From: Synergistota bacterium
Lineage (GTDB): Bacteria > Synergistota > Synergistia > Synergistales > Synergistaceae
Assembly (NCBI GenBank): GCA_023450745.1
Contig: JAEXGR010000006.1
Span: 1-56,169, forward strand
Length of the DNA stretch: 56,169 nucleotides
Direction: 5' to 3'
The translations under genes and the position numbers were made by a program. Shown one piece after another: positions 8,751 to 16,906 of the stretch; within the stretch, counting starts at the first letter, position 1, and each line of letters opens with the position of its first letter. A model generated the notes under the pieces. It was not told the origin of the DNA, searched no databases, and saw only the letters and a list, made by a program, of their open reading frames with translations.

Positions 8751-9314
8751 ATGCTTATTTCAGAAAAAATGACGAAAGACGATCTATTAAAAAATAAGAC
8801 GAGGTTTTACTGGACGGGGGCGCTGATGCTCTTCACGGGCTTTATCGCCCTCTGGATGCCGCTTGCGGCCTCCTTCGCGATCGAGATGCTCGTCGGCTGG
8901 CTGCTGGTGGTGGCGGGATGCGCCCAAGCCTACGGCGCCTATAAAGCGTTCAAGGACAAGACGGGCGGCTGGTGGGAGGTATTCAGTTCGCTCTGCGCCT
9001 TCGTCGCGGGCTTCCTCTTCATTACGAAACCGCTTGCGGGAGTACTGACGCTCTCGATACTTCTCTCGGCCTACTTCCTTGTCGACGGCGTGACGAAGAT
9101 CATCCAGTACTGGAACATCCGCCATATTGACGGCGCGGTCTGGACGCTGGTGTCCGGGGTTCTCAGCCTCGTCCTCGCCTGGCTCATGTGGCAGAATATG
9201 GTCACCGGCATCGCGATGATCGGCGTCGTCCTCGGCGTGGACTTCATCTTCGGCGGCATGAGCATGATCTTCCTCGGCAAGGGCTGTTCGGCGGCGGCGG
9301 ACAAACAAAACTAA
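8751..9314 (+). CDS. HdeD/DUF308-family membrane protein
   Basis: A 187-residue protein with a polar N-terminus (about 20 residues) and six transmembrane segments in three pairs, for example ALMLFTGFIALWMPLAASF, LVGWLLVVAGCAQAYGAY and AGVLTLSILLSAYFLVDGV. The 'G...I..P..s...l..llG..li..Gv..i' pairs match the DUF308 repeat found in the acid-resistance protein HdeD and many small membrane proteins. Its molecular role is not known. It is preceded by the 32-residue membrane peptide and ends before a bidirectional terminator. The family call is good; no function is claimed. Confidence 0.8.
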   Translation: MLISEKMTKDDLLKNKTRFYWTGALMLFTGFIALWMPLAASFAIEMLVGWLLVVAGCAQAYGAYKAFKDKTGGWWEVFSSLCAFVAGFLFITKPLAGVLTLSILLSAYFLVDGVTKIIQYWNIRHIDGAVWTLVSGVLSLVLAWLMWQNMVTGIAMIGVVLGVDFIFGGMSMIFLGKGCSAAADKQN

Positions 9315-9360
9315 ACCCCGCCGCGAAACGGCAGGGAGGCAATAAAACCACACATCGAAA

Positions 9361-9391
9361 AACCGCCCCTGTTAGGGGCGGTTCGTATTTT
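9361..9391. terminator. Bidirectional intrinsic terminator
   Basis: A perfect 10-bp stem (AACCGCCCCT at 9361-9370 with 9374-9383) has a 3-nt loop. On the plus strand it is followed by CGTATTTTT; on the minus strand the stem runs into TTTT. It separates the convergent DUF308 and racemase-family genes and probably serves both. Confidence 0.85.
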
Positions 9392-9393
9392 TC

Positions 9394-10143
9394 CTACATT
9401 CCGTACCGCCGCCCTGCGTATTCTGTCGGATTCAGCGCGCTTTCAAAATGGCGTATCATCGTGATGAAATCGAAGACCGGCAGGCCCGTGTGGCGGTGGA
9501 CGGCGGCGGCGAAGGGCGGCAGGTCGCTGCACTCCAGCTGGATCGCGGCGACCTCGGGGTTTTCGGCAAGCATCCGGTCGCAGACTTCGAGGATCTCGCG
9601 CTCGATGACGTCCGTATCCATCGTGCCCTTCTCCTCGAGGACGGAGGAACGGAACTCGTCCTTGTCCTCCATGCCGTAGAGGACGACGGGCATCTCGGGA
9701 GTGATGCCGACGTTCAGCAGATGCCGCGGCGTCATGGCGGAAGCGTTCGCGGAGATGATGCCCACCTTTTTGCCCCGCTTGAGAGTGCGCACAATGAAAG
9801 GTACCTGCAGCATACTGGACATGAACACGGGAACGTCAACGGCGTCGGCGATATCCTGCTGAAAAAGGGCCATAAAGCCGCAGGCGCCCGTGATCGCGCG
9901 CACGCCCTCGGCCTCGAGCTTCCGGGCCCCTTCGATGAACGGAGAAAGCAGCGCCGGATCGCGCTGATTCAGCAGACGGTCGATCGAAGCGCCGCGCACC
10001 TCGTGATAGCGCACGGGAAATGGGAATGTCGTGGCGTTGCCGACATTTCCGGGCACACAGGGATAGGCCGCGTCCAAAATTAGAATTCCGACCGGCTCGC
10101 CATCCCAGGAGCGTGACTTAGATTTGATTTTGTAAAACGGCAA
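9394..10143 (-). CDS. Aspartate/glutamate racemase-superfamily protein
   Basis: About 249 residues. The protein has the two-cysteine layout of Asp/Glu/hydantoin racemases and related decarboxylases/isomerases: ITGACGFMALFQQ holds the first catalytic-type Cys (about residue 90), and AIQLECSDLPPFA the second (about 208). KRGKKVGIISANASAMT lies between them. TTG 10143 is preferred as the start because GGGGGGAA lies 5 nt upstream; a longer frame begins at TTG 10176. It stands alone on the minus strand facing DUF308. Close homologues are usually annotated only as racemase-family proteins, so a true racemase activity is not established. Membership is clear, the substrate unknown. Confidence 0.8.
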   Translation of the reverse strand: MPFYKIKSKSRSWDGEPVGILILDAAYPCVPGNVGNATTFPFPVRYHEVRGASIDRLLNQRDPALLSPFIEGARKLEAEGVRAITGACGFMALFQQDIADAVDVPVFMSSMLQVPFIVRTLKRGKKVGIISANASAMTPRHLLNVGITPEMPVVLYGMEDKDEFRSSVLEEKGTMDTDVIEREILEVCDRMLAENPEVAAIQLECSDLPPFAAAVHRHTGLPVFDFITMIRHFESALNPTEYAGRRYGM

Positions 10144-10330
10144 AACTATTCCCCCCAACGGATGATATGAAAGCAAAATAAGTTTTAATAATTTAACATT
10201 TTCTGTACTATAATGTCAATAAGCTAAAGATAGATAAAACAATTTAGACGATATAATATCTGTACTTTAAAAAATTACATATATAGTATATAATGGCGGC
10301 ATTGAAAAAATGAAACGGAGATGATTGCGT

Positions 10331-10837
10331 ATGTACAAAAAAATGATGCTGTTGATCTTAGCGCTTTTGGTGAGCGCGGCGTTTGCCTCCTCGGCCTTTG
10401 CCCTCGGCAACGGCGCCCAGGTAAAGAATTTTACGCTGAAGGACCTTTCCGGCAAGAGCGTCTCTCTTGACCAGTTCAAGGGCAAGGTCGTCGTGCTTAA
10501 TTTCTGGGCTACCTGGTGCCCGCCCTGCCGCAACGAGATGCCGGAGTTTGACGAGATGAACAAAGAACTCAAGAAATCCGGCGACGCTGTACTGCTTGCC
10601 GTAAATATGACGGATGGCCGCCGCGAGACGAAGTCCAAGGTCGAAAAGTTCATGAAGGAGACCGGCTATACGATGACCGTGCTGCTCGACAGCGATCAAG
10701 AGCTCGCGGAGTACTTCGGCATCCGCTACATCCCCAGCACCTTCATCATCAACCGGGAAGGCAAACTTACGGGACAGATACAGGGCGGCACCACCAAGGC
10801 CGCCGTCATGAAGTTGGTGGGCGAGGCGGGAAAATAG
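10331..10837 (+). CDS. Thioredoxin-like thiol:disulfide oxidoreductase (TlpA/ResA type), exported
   Basis: A 168-residue protein with a signal peptide (MYKKMMLLILALLVSAAF..., cleavage likely after the AFA near residue 22) and one thioredoxin/AhpC-TSA domain. FWATWCPPC near residue 58 carries the redox CPPC pair, and the cis-Pro loop is RYIPSTFIINREG near 136. Such proteins reduce periplasmic disulfides, for instance in cytochrome c maturation. The ATG 10331 start is chosen over TTG 10325 because GGAG lies about 10 nt upstream and the signal peptide is complete. It is one base upstream of ccdA, which would supply its electrons from cytoplasmic thioredoxin. No cytochrome c genes are visible nearby, so the final client is unknown. 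Confidence 0.9.
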   Translation: MYKKMMLLILALLVSAAFASSAFALGNGAQVKNFTLKDLSGKSVSLDQFKGKVVVLNFWATWCPPCRNEMPEFDEMNKELKKSGDAVLLAVNMTDGRRETKSKVEKFMKETGYTMTVLLDSDQELAEYFGIRYIPSTFIINREGKLTGQIQGGTTKAAVMKLVGEAGK

Positions 10838-10838
10838 C

Positions 10839-11510
10839 ATGGCGGGCGAGCTTCCCCTCCTCTTTTTGGAGGGATTCCTGGCCTTCATTTCGCCCTGTAT
10901 GCTGCCGATGCTCCCCGTGTATCTGATGTACCTCGCGGCGGAGACGGAGAACGGCAAGCGCGCGAGCGTCGTGAATACCGTCGGTTTCGTCGCCGGCTTC
11001 ACCCTCGTCTTTATGGCGATGGGAGCGACGGCGACCTCGCTCGGCGCGCTGCTGAACGACCACCGTCTGCTGCTGCAGCGTGTGAGCGGCATCGTGATCA
11101 TGATCTTCGGTCTGCACTTCCTCGGCGTCTTCAACATCGGCTTCCTTGACGTTGAGAAAAAGCTTGACGTTAAGGTGCGCCAAAGAGGCTTTCTTGGCGC
11201 GCTGCTCTTCGGCGGGGCCTTTTCGCTCGGCTGGACGCCCTGCCTCGGCCCCTTTCTCGGCTCGGCGCTGATGCTTGCCGGCAACGGCAAAACGGTGGGA
11301 GAGGGGATATTTTACCTCTTCGTGTTCTCGATGGGACTTGGGATTCCCTACATTCTGGCCGCGTTCTTCTTTACGCGGATCAAGGGAATATTCCAGTGGC
11401 TGCGCCGGAACGGCAAGGTCATCAAACGGGTCTCGGGCGTGATCTTGATCGCAGCGGGAGCGGCGATCGCCACCGATTATTTTGCGTACTGGGCCTCTCT
11501 CTTCGGCTAG
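10839..11510 (+). CDS. ccdA: CcdA-type thiol-disulfide transporter
   Basis: A 223-residue protein with six transmembrane segments. The two redox cysteines lie in symmetric motifs: FISPCMLPMLPVYLMYLA near residue 17-35 and LGWTPCLGPFLGSALML near 130-147, the CcdA/DsbD-beta signature (P-C-x-x-P and T-P-C-x-x-P-like). It moves electrons from cytoplasmic thioredoxin across the membrane to periplasmic thioredoxin-like proteins. It overlaps the upstream tlpA-like gene's context with a one-base gap, so the two form a reductase pair. A large stem-loop repeat begins 10 bp after the stop codon. Confidence 0.93.
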   Translation: MAGELPLLFLEGFLAFISPCMLPMLPVYLMYLAAETENGKRASVVNTVGFVAGFTLVFMAMGATATSLGALLNDHRLLLQRVSGIVIMIFGLHFLGVFNIGFLDVEKKLDVKVRQRGFLGALLFGGAFSLGWTPCLGPFLGSALMLAGNGKTVGEGIFYLFVFSMGLGIPYILAAFFFTRIKGIFQWLRRNGKVIKRVSGVILIAAGAAIATDYFAYWASLFG

Positions 11511-11520
11511 TTAAATCGGG

Positions 11521-11667
11521 TAAATCGGCGTTTATAAAAATCGGCGCGAATAAGCACCGTATGCGTCATAAGTCGGTCCCTGAGTGTCCTCGCCGTATGA
11601 AAAATACGGCTCCGGTACTCAGGGACCGACTTATTTAGCCTACGGCACTTCTTCGCGCCGATTTTCC
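11521..11667 (+). repeat. Nested stem-loop repeat, copy A
   Basis: Three coaxial perfect stems are nested. The outer 14-bp stem pairs 11537-11550 with 11652-11665 (AAAATCGGCGCGAA). The middle 18-bp stem pairs 11568-11585 with 11617-11634. The inner 7-bp hairpin is GCCGTAT (11592-11598) with ATACGGC (11604-11610). Internal loops GTCCTC and TCCGGT and the flanks TAAGCAC..TGCGTCAT and TTTAGC..GCACTTC recur in copy B at 56038-56166, while the stems differ but still pair. Copy A has an extra TAAATCGGCGTTTATA unit at its 5' edge (11521-11536). A partner-like GTAAAGGCGATTTA lies at 11685-11698. It follows ccdA directly. It could act as a terminator, but the conserved loops suggest a mobile or RNA element. 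Confidence 0.88.
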
Positions 11668-11689
11668 TGCTATCAGGCGAAAGCGTAAA

Positions 11690-12173
11690 GGCGATTTATC
11701 TTCGATGGGGTAAAGGATAAATTGGAGTTTAGCGTACTAGTGACAAAAAACAAGCTGCCGGTATTCAACGATTTTGGTTTGCGCCTTTAAAGGCTCCCTC
11801 GTGAGGCGGCCAGAGAGCCAAATCAGTGTTTTTCTGATTTGTGCGATAAGTGAGGCAGAAAATCTTTGATTTTCGTCGCCGAACTTAGTTTTTTCATCAC
11901 TCGGCTGGTAGTTACATCAGAGGTGGGCCGGCGACGGGTTTTCGCCGGGTCGGAGGAAGTTTTGACGTTGACCTAAAGGTTTTCATAACTTAAAGAAGAG
12001 AAAAGCATAAAACCAAGGTCAACTCTCCCTCACCCCGCTTTGCGGGGAGCTCCCTCAGCGAGGGAGCCAAGATCAAAATCTAAGCAGAAACCGCCTAATT
12101 GACAGCAGATTGTTTTTGGTAACTAGCGCGCCAAACCTCAATTTATCCTTTAGTCAATCGAAGATAAATCGCC
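11690..12173. mobile_element. MITE-like element with about 70-bp imperfect terminal inverted repeats
   Basis: GGCGATTTATCTTCGAT at 11690 returns inverted at 12157-12173. The match continues inward through GGGTAAAGGATAAATTGG / CAATTTATCCTTTAG and ACTAGTGACAAAAAACAAG / TTGTTTTTGGTAACTAG to about 11758 and 12103, with small gaps. The interior has no credible gene but many short hairpins: CAAATCAG..CTGATTTG, GAAAATC..GATTTTC, CCCCGC..GCGGGG, CTCCCTC..GAGGGAG. A 484-bp palindromic, non-coding element lying between two convergent genes fits a non-autonomous miniature transposon. I could not define a clear target-site duplication. It ends 25 bp from the EamA gene stop. Confidence 0.72.
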
Positions 12174-12198
12174 GCTTATTGCGGGGAAAAGGTAAATT

Positions 12199-13110
12199 TT
12201 ACTTTGCCTTTGAGGGGGCGGTCTTGGCCTTTATCAATCCTTCCAGTTCGGTGATGAGCATGCCGGTGATGACGAGGAGGCCGCCTGCGGCGCCCTGGAG
12301 GTGGAAGGGGTCCTGGCCGCTGGCCACCGCGAGGATGTAGCCGAAGAGGCCTTCCAGAGAGAAGATGACCGCCGCGTGGGTCGCGCTGGTCTTTTTCTGG
12401 GCGCGGAACTGGATGATAAAGCAGAGGATGGTGTTGCAGAGCGAGACGCAGAGCAGCGAGCCCCAGATCTTGGGGCTGAAAGTCAGCGGATTGGGAACCG
12501 GCTCGAAGATCAGCGCCAGCGCAGCGAGGATTACTGAGAGCATGATGATGTGCAGCGCGACGAGGCGTGTCGGCTCGACCCTCCTGACGCAGTAGTCGGC
12601 GCCGAGCACTTGGGCCGCGTAGAATATCGCCATGATGAAGGAGAGCAAGTCTCCAAAGTTGAATTCCATGCCCGGCGTGAAGCCCATGACAAGGAGCCCG
12701 ACCGTTGTGACGCCCGCGCCCGCGAAGAGCCACCCCGAGGGACGCACCCGGTAGAGTATCCAGACGAAGATCGGCACTAAGATGACGTTCAGGCCGCCGA
12801 TGAACGCCTGTTTGCTCGCCGTGCTGTAGACGAGGCCGAAGGTGAGCGAGACGAAGACGCAGGCGAGGATCGCCGTCTGAATAAAGGACACCTGCCAGTC
12901 GCGCCTGGTTGCGGTCAATATCGTCTTCGGGAACATCAATATAAGGAAAAAGGCGGCGAGCAGCATCCGCAGCGCCACGGCCCAAAGAGGCGTCAGGCCG
13001 CGCGCGAGCACCGCAGAGAGCGGGATTCCCGCGCCCCAGATGAACGCGACCAGAACAAGCGCCATGTCGGCCATCAGGACCGACCGGTAATTTGAAGAAT
13101 TAGAACTCAT
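12199..13110 (-). CDS. EamA (DMT) family transporter
   Basis: A 303-residue protein with ten hydrophobic helices in two EamA repeats: LVAFIWGAGIPLSAVLARG at the start of repeat 1, and LSFIMAIFYAAQVLGADY opening repeat 2 near residue 150. SLEGLFGYILAVASGQ near 255 is the usual 'P/S-lE-Pv..a' helix-9 motif. It is a proton-coupled exporter or importer of small metabolites, often amino acids; the substrate is unknown. It is last gene of a three-transporter minus-strand operon. Its ATG overlaps the MFS stop by 4 bp (ATGA), implying coupled translation. Confidence 0.88.
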   Translation of the reverse strand: MSSNSSNYRSVLMADMALVLVAFIWGAGIPLSAVLARGLTPLWAVALRMLLAAFFLILMFPKTILTATRRDWQVSFIQTAILACVFVSLTFGLVYSTASKQAFIGGLNVILVPIFVWILYRVRPSGWLFAGAGVTTVGLLVMGFTPGMEFNFGDLLSFIMAIFYAAQVLGADYCVRRVEPTRLVALHIIMLSVILAALALIFEPVPNPLTFSPKIWGSLLCVSLCNTILCFIIQFRAQKKTSATHAAVIFSLEGLFGYILAVASGQDPFHLQGAAGGLLVITGMLITELEGLIKAKTAPSKAK

Positions 13111-14360
13111 AGTGCCCCCTCGCGCTTCAGCGCACGCAGTATTTGGTAGTTTACCTTATCAATTTTTTTCATGAAGTAATAGGCGAAAGCGGCGCAGAAT
13201 CCCCCGCAGATGAAGAGCGCCCAGGCGGTGCCGACGATGTCGCCGAGCTTGCCGGAGAGCAGGCTGCCGAACGGCGGGATGCCGACGATGGCGAGCGTGT
13301 AGAGCGCCATGATGCGGCTGCGGCTGGTGTCGCTGCTCATCGTCTGCATCAGGGTATTGCAGGCGATGGTGCAGGTGACCATGCAGAAACCGACGGGAGC
13401 GGCGAGGACGATGCCGAGCGGGATGCTGCGCGACAGCGAGAAGAGCATCACCGAGACCCCGAAGCCGAGGCAGGTGCGCGTGCACCACCACGAATAATCG
13501 GCGGTGGTCTTGCGCGAGGCCATCAAAAGAGAGCCCGCGAGCGCGCCGACGGCAACTCCCATCAGCAGCAGGCCGAGGGTCTTTGAGCTGCCGTGCAGGA
13601 TGCTCTTGGCCATCGCCGGCATGAGAATGATCGAGGGGAAGGAGAAGAATCCCGTGATCGTGATCAGCGTGAGGAAATAACGGTAGGGGGCGAAGCGGCG
13701 CGCCATTTTTATCCCTTCCCAGGTGTCGCGCAGCGGGTGGCTCTTGCCGCCGGTCTTGCCGATGGGCGGCTTTTTCATCCGCATCATGCGCAGCGCCCCG
13801 AGCGTCGACAGGTAGCAGAAGCCGTTGGAGAAGAAGCAGAAGCTCTCGCCGAAGGCGTGGATGACGAAGCCGCCGACGGTTGGCCCGATCATGCGCGCGG
13901 TGTTGAAGAGCGTTGAATTGAGCGCGACGGCGTTTGCGACGTCGTCCTTGCTCTCCACCATGTAGGAGACGAGGGAATAGCGCGTCGGCAGCTCAAAGGC
14001 GTCGATCATTCCACGCGAAACGGCCAGAATGATCACAAGGCGGAAGGTTATCAGCTCCGTAAGCGTGAAAAACGCGAGCGTGAAGGCGATGCACATACAC
14101 CCGGCCTGCAGGTAGAAGAGGGTCTTCCGCAGGTCCAGCCGCTCTATCACCGCCCCTGCGAGGGGTGAGAGCAGGCATATCGGCAGCGAGGCGACAAAAT
14201 CCATCAGGCCAAGGGCGCTGTTGGAATCCGTGAGGCGGAAGACGAGCCAGCCGACGGCCACGCGGTGCATCCACAAGCCGGTCATGGAGATGGTCTGCGC
14301 CGCGAAGAATAATCTGTAATTTCGGTAATTAAGCGCCCTCAGCGCGTTTGGAAAGGTCAT
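13107..14360 (-). CDS. Major facilitator superfamily exporter (EntS/MFS_3 type)
   Basis: A 417-residue, 12-helix MFS protein. The opening ALRALNYRNYRLFFAAQTISMTG is typical of the MFS_3 (enterobactin-exporter-like) group, with VGWLVFRLTDS, SPLAGAVIERLDLRKTLF (motif A equivalent between helices 2 and 3) and NSTLFNTARMIGPTVGGFVI near residue 150. Members export siderophores, drugs or other metabolites; the substrate here is unknown. It lies between two EamA genes in the same orientation, with a 3-bp gap upstream and a 4-bp overlap downstream, so the three are one transcription unit. Confidence 0.9.
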   Translation of the reverse strand: MTFPNALRALNYRNYRLFFAAQTISMTGLWMHRVAVGWLVFRLTDSNSALGLMDFVASLPICLLSPLAGAVIERLDLRKTLFYLQAGCMCIAFTLAFFTLTELITFRLVIILAVSRGMIDAFELPTRYSLVSYMVESKDDVANAVALNSTLFNTARMIGPTVGGFVIHAFGESFCFFSNGFCYLSTLGALRMMRMKKPPIGKTGGKSHPLRDTWEGIKMARRFAPYRYFLTLITITGFFSFPSIILMPAMAKSILHGSSKTLGLLLMGVAVGALAGSLLMASRKTTADYSWWCTRTCLGFGVSVMLFSLSRSIPLGIVLAAPVGFCMVTCTIACNTLMQTMSSDTSRSRIMALYTLAIVGIPPFGSLLSGKLGDIVGTAWALFICGGFCAAFAYYFMKKIDKVNYQILRALKREGAL

Positions 14361-14363
14361 CGC

Positions 14364-15296
14364 CTAAATCCCCACGATGACGGAGCCCGCGATGATAAAG
14401 GCGATTCCCGTCCACTGCAGTTTCATCAGCCGCTCCTTGAGGGCGAAATGGCCGAAGAGCGCGGCGATGAGCGGGCTGGTCGCCGTGATCGCCGTGACGA
14501 TCGCCACCGGCATCGCCGCGAGACAGGCGGCGTAGGCGATGGAGCCGAGGCAGAGGCCGATAAAGGCGGCTCCCACGAAGTAAAGCGCCGCGGCGGAGGA
14601 TACCCGCCGCAGAGGAATCGTCACGGCGGGGCGGTATTTTACGATGACTAAGCGCGCGGCGACGGAGATGACGAGAAAGGCGAAGGAACGGTAGAAGGTT
14701 ATTTCGACCGCGCTGAGGCCGGAGGCGATGATCGCGAGCTTTGTCAGCGGCGACGAGATCGCCCACAAACACCCTGCGGCGATAGCGAAAACGAAGCCCT
14801 TCATCAGCCGGCGTTTATCGCGGATTAAGCGCGCGGCGTCATTTGTCTCTTTAGTCTTCTCACCGCCGAAGCGCAGCAGTAGGATGCCGGAAACGACGAC
14901 GGCGACGCCCCACAGGAGCTTCAGCGTCACCGGCTCGCCGAGCAGCAGCCAGGAAGTGAAGACCACCAGAATGGGATAACCGTTTGCCACCGGCACGGCG
15001 AGGCTGACGCCGATCTCACGGATGGCGATGAAGTAGAAGAGGTCTCCGAACAGGTAGCCGGCCGAGACGCCGGCGAAAAGGTAGAAATAGACGAGCGGCG
15101 AGGCAACGAAGGTTATCTTTCCGCCGGTATATATCAGCGCGATGGCGAGCGAGGCGATAAAAAAGGTGACGGCCCGGAAGGGGTTTACCTCATGTATTGA
15201 ACATTTCGATATTGCAATGCCATGATTGACCATGATGGGTGACGCGGCCCACATCGCGGCGGCAAGAAAACTGAGCAGAAAACCCCATAACGGCAT
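14364..15296 (-). CDS. EamA (DMT) family transporter
   Basis: A 310-residue, ten-helix protein made of two EamA domains: PLWGFLLSFLAAAMWAASPI at the start, GCLWAISSPLTKLAI near residue 180, and AALFGHFALKERLMKLQWTG near 280, a helix-9/10 motif with the conserved 'E-r' turn. I choose ATG 15296 because AGGGAGG is 7 nt upstream; a GTG at 15317 would bury that site inside the gene. It is the first gene of the EamA-MFS-EamA operon and divergent from the decarboxylase beta subunit. It is probably a metabolite exporter of unknown specificity, distinct in sequence from the 12199-13110 paralogue. Confidence 0.87.
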   Translation of the reverse strand: MPLWGFLLSFLAAAMWAASPIMVNHGIAISKCSIHEVNPFRAVTFFIASLAIALIYTGGKITFVASPLVYFYLFAGVSAGYLFGDLFYFIAIREIGVSLAVPVANGYPILVVFTSWLLLGEPVTLKLLWGVAVVVSGILLLRFGGEKTKETNDAARLIRDKRRLMKGFVFAIAAGCLWAISSPLTKLAIIASGLSAVEITFYRSFAFLVISVAARLVIVKYRPAVTIPLRRVSSAAALYFVGAAFIGLCLGSIAYAACLAAMPVAIVTAITATSPLIAALFGHFALKERLMKLQWTGIAFIIAGSVIVGI

Positions 15297-15433
15297 CGGC
15301 AGACCCTCCCTGTACACCTAGCCTATTGTACATGATTTTTTTACATAGTGCGTGAGATGGACGGCTCACTTTTGCCGTTTTTATGATATAGTGTGCGTTA
15401 CAAAAAAGTTGATCAAGGAGATGTGAGCGGAGA

Positions 15434-16561
15434 ATGGATTTTTTTATCCACACATTTGAGGCGGTAACGTGGCAGAGCGTAGTGATGATGGGCGTAGGAG
15501 GGTTGCTGATCTATCTCGCGGTCATAAAAGAGTTCGAGCCGAACCTGCTTCTGCCGATGGGCTTTGGCACGATACTCGTAAACCTTCCCCTCTCTTCCGC
15601 GCTGGACCAGATGGCGGGCGGCAAGCTGATCGAGGGGGCGCTCTCAATGTTTTTCAAGCTCGGGATCGCAAGCGAAATCCTGCCGCTGTTGATATTGATC
15701 GCCGTCGGCGCGATGTGTGACTTTACGCCGCTGCTTGCCAATCCGAAGGTGTTCCTCTTCGGCCTTACCGCCCAGATGGGGATCTTCCTCACGATGGGAC
15801 TTGCGCTTTTCTTCGGCTATAACGTATACGAAGCCGCCTCGATCGGCATCATCGGCGCCGCCGACGGGCCGACCTCGATATACGTCTCGACGCGCTTCGC
15901 GCCGAACCTGCTGGGGCCGATATCGGTGGCCGCCTATACTTACATGGCCCTGGTGCCGCTTATCCAGCCGCCGGTCATCATGGCCCTCACGACGCAGAGC
16001 GAACGCCGCATGAAAATGCCCTATGCGGACAGGCCCGTATCGCACCGGACGCTCGTCCTCTTTCCGATATTCATCACGATAATAGGCGGCATCATCGCGC
16101 CCGCCTCCGTGTCGCTGCTTGGCTTCGTCATGTTCGGCAACCTGCTGCGCGTCAGCGGCGTGACGGACCGCCTCTCAAACGCCGCGCAGAACGAACTTGC
16201 CAATATCGTGACGATACTGCTGGGCTTCTCGATCGCCGCTACGATGACGGGCGAGAAGTTCGTAAATATGAACACCCTCGTGATAATCGCGATGGGACTC
16301 GTCGCCTTCGTGCTTGACACCGCCGGCGGCGTGCTCACCGCGAAGCTGCTGAACCTCTTCCTGCCGAAAGCGCAGCGCATCAACCCGATGATCGGCGCGG
16401 CGGGGATATCCGCCTTCCCGATGTCCGCGCGCACCATCCAGCGGCTGGGACAAAAGGCGGACCCGACCAACCACCTGCTGATGCACGCCGTCGGCGCGAA
16501 CGTCGCGGGGCAGATCGGCTCCGTGCTCGCCGGAGGCGCGCTGCTGGCCTATCTGGGGTAA
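15434..16561 (+). CDS. Na+-translocating decarboxylase beta subunit (OadB/MmdB/GcdB family)
   Basis: A 375-residue membrane protein containing the signature GIIGAADGPTSIYVSTRFAP (residues about 138-157) with the Na+-binding Asp. The C-terminal NPMIGAAGISAFPMSARTIQ and GANVAGQIGSVLAGG are also typical. In this family the subunit couples decarboxylation of carboxybiotin (oxaloacetate, methylmalonyl-CoA or glutaconyl-CoA decarboxylases) to Na+ export. It is an orphan here: no alpha, biotin-carrier or gamma subunit lies within the window on either side. Biotin-carrier and carboxyltransferase partners would have to be encoded elsewhere. Family certain, the specific complex unknown. Confidence 0.92.
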   Translation: MDFFIHTFEAVTWQSVVMMGVGGLLIYLAVIKEFEPNLLLPMGFGTILVNLPLSSALDQMAGGKLIEGALSMFFKLGIASEILPLLILIAVGAMCDFTPLLANPKVFLFGLTAQMGIFLTMGLALFFGYNVYEAASIGIIGAADGPTSIYVSTRFAPNLLGPISVAAYTYMALVPLIQPPVIMALTTQSERRMKMPYADRPVSHRTLVLFPIFITIIGGIIAPASVSLLGFVMFGNLLRVSGVTDRLSNAAQNELANIVTILLGFSIAATMTGEKFVNMNTLVIIAMGLVAFVLDTAGGVLTAKLLNLFLPKAQRINPMIGAAGISAFPMSARTIQRLGQKADPTNHLLMHAVGANVAGQIGSVLAGGALLAYLG

Positions 16562-16906
16562 CGCGCGGGCGGATACGAGAGCCCATTTGCCCTGAATCAT
16601 TCTAGCGCGGAGCGGGCGCGCGAAACGGACCCTGAGCGCCGGCTGGATGATGGGGAACCATTAGGACGGCGCGAAAAACAACGATTCCGGTTTCCTGGCC
16701 GTCAGACAGTCAGATAAATAACCAGCCGTCTTGAGGTGTTTTTGCTCAGGACGGCACATTAATTTACGGTGAAATTAAACGATCTAAGCTACAATATCCA
16801 CGGATGGTGTGCTACAATACATAAGTTGTATCCTTTACCATAATATAGCGTAGGTTCCTCTGGTATTGGAACACACCAGTAAATATCATTCTTGCGGAGG
16901 TAAAAC
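16562..16906. other. Intergenic leader region upstream of wzz
   Basis: No gene is seen. The region contains an 11-bp hairpin (GCCGTC..TGAG at 16725-16735 pairing with 16745-16755, loop TTTTTG) without a following T-run. It also has two TACAAT-like boxes in a GCTACAATA direct repeat, a TACAA..TTGTA dyad, and a GGTGTG/CACACC inverted pair bracketing the last 70 bp before wzz. These suggest promoter or operator sequences for the polysaccharide locus, but no promoter can be fixed. Confidence 0.4.

Noticed and set aside
665..9350. Long open frames antiparallel to paaK, iorA, MATE, ptb/buk and DUF308
   Set aside because: They mirror GC-rich genes on the other strand, lack ribosome-binding sites, and translate to Arg/Ala/His-rich sequence without family resemblance.
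11521..12173. CRISPR array
   Set aside because: The repeats are palindromic, nested and inverted, not regularly spaced direct repeats with unique spacers.
16725..16755. Terminator after the decarboxylase beta subunit
   Set aside because: The 11-bp hairpin has no following T-run on either strand; noted only as a structural feature of the wzz leader.
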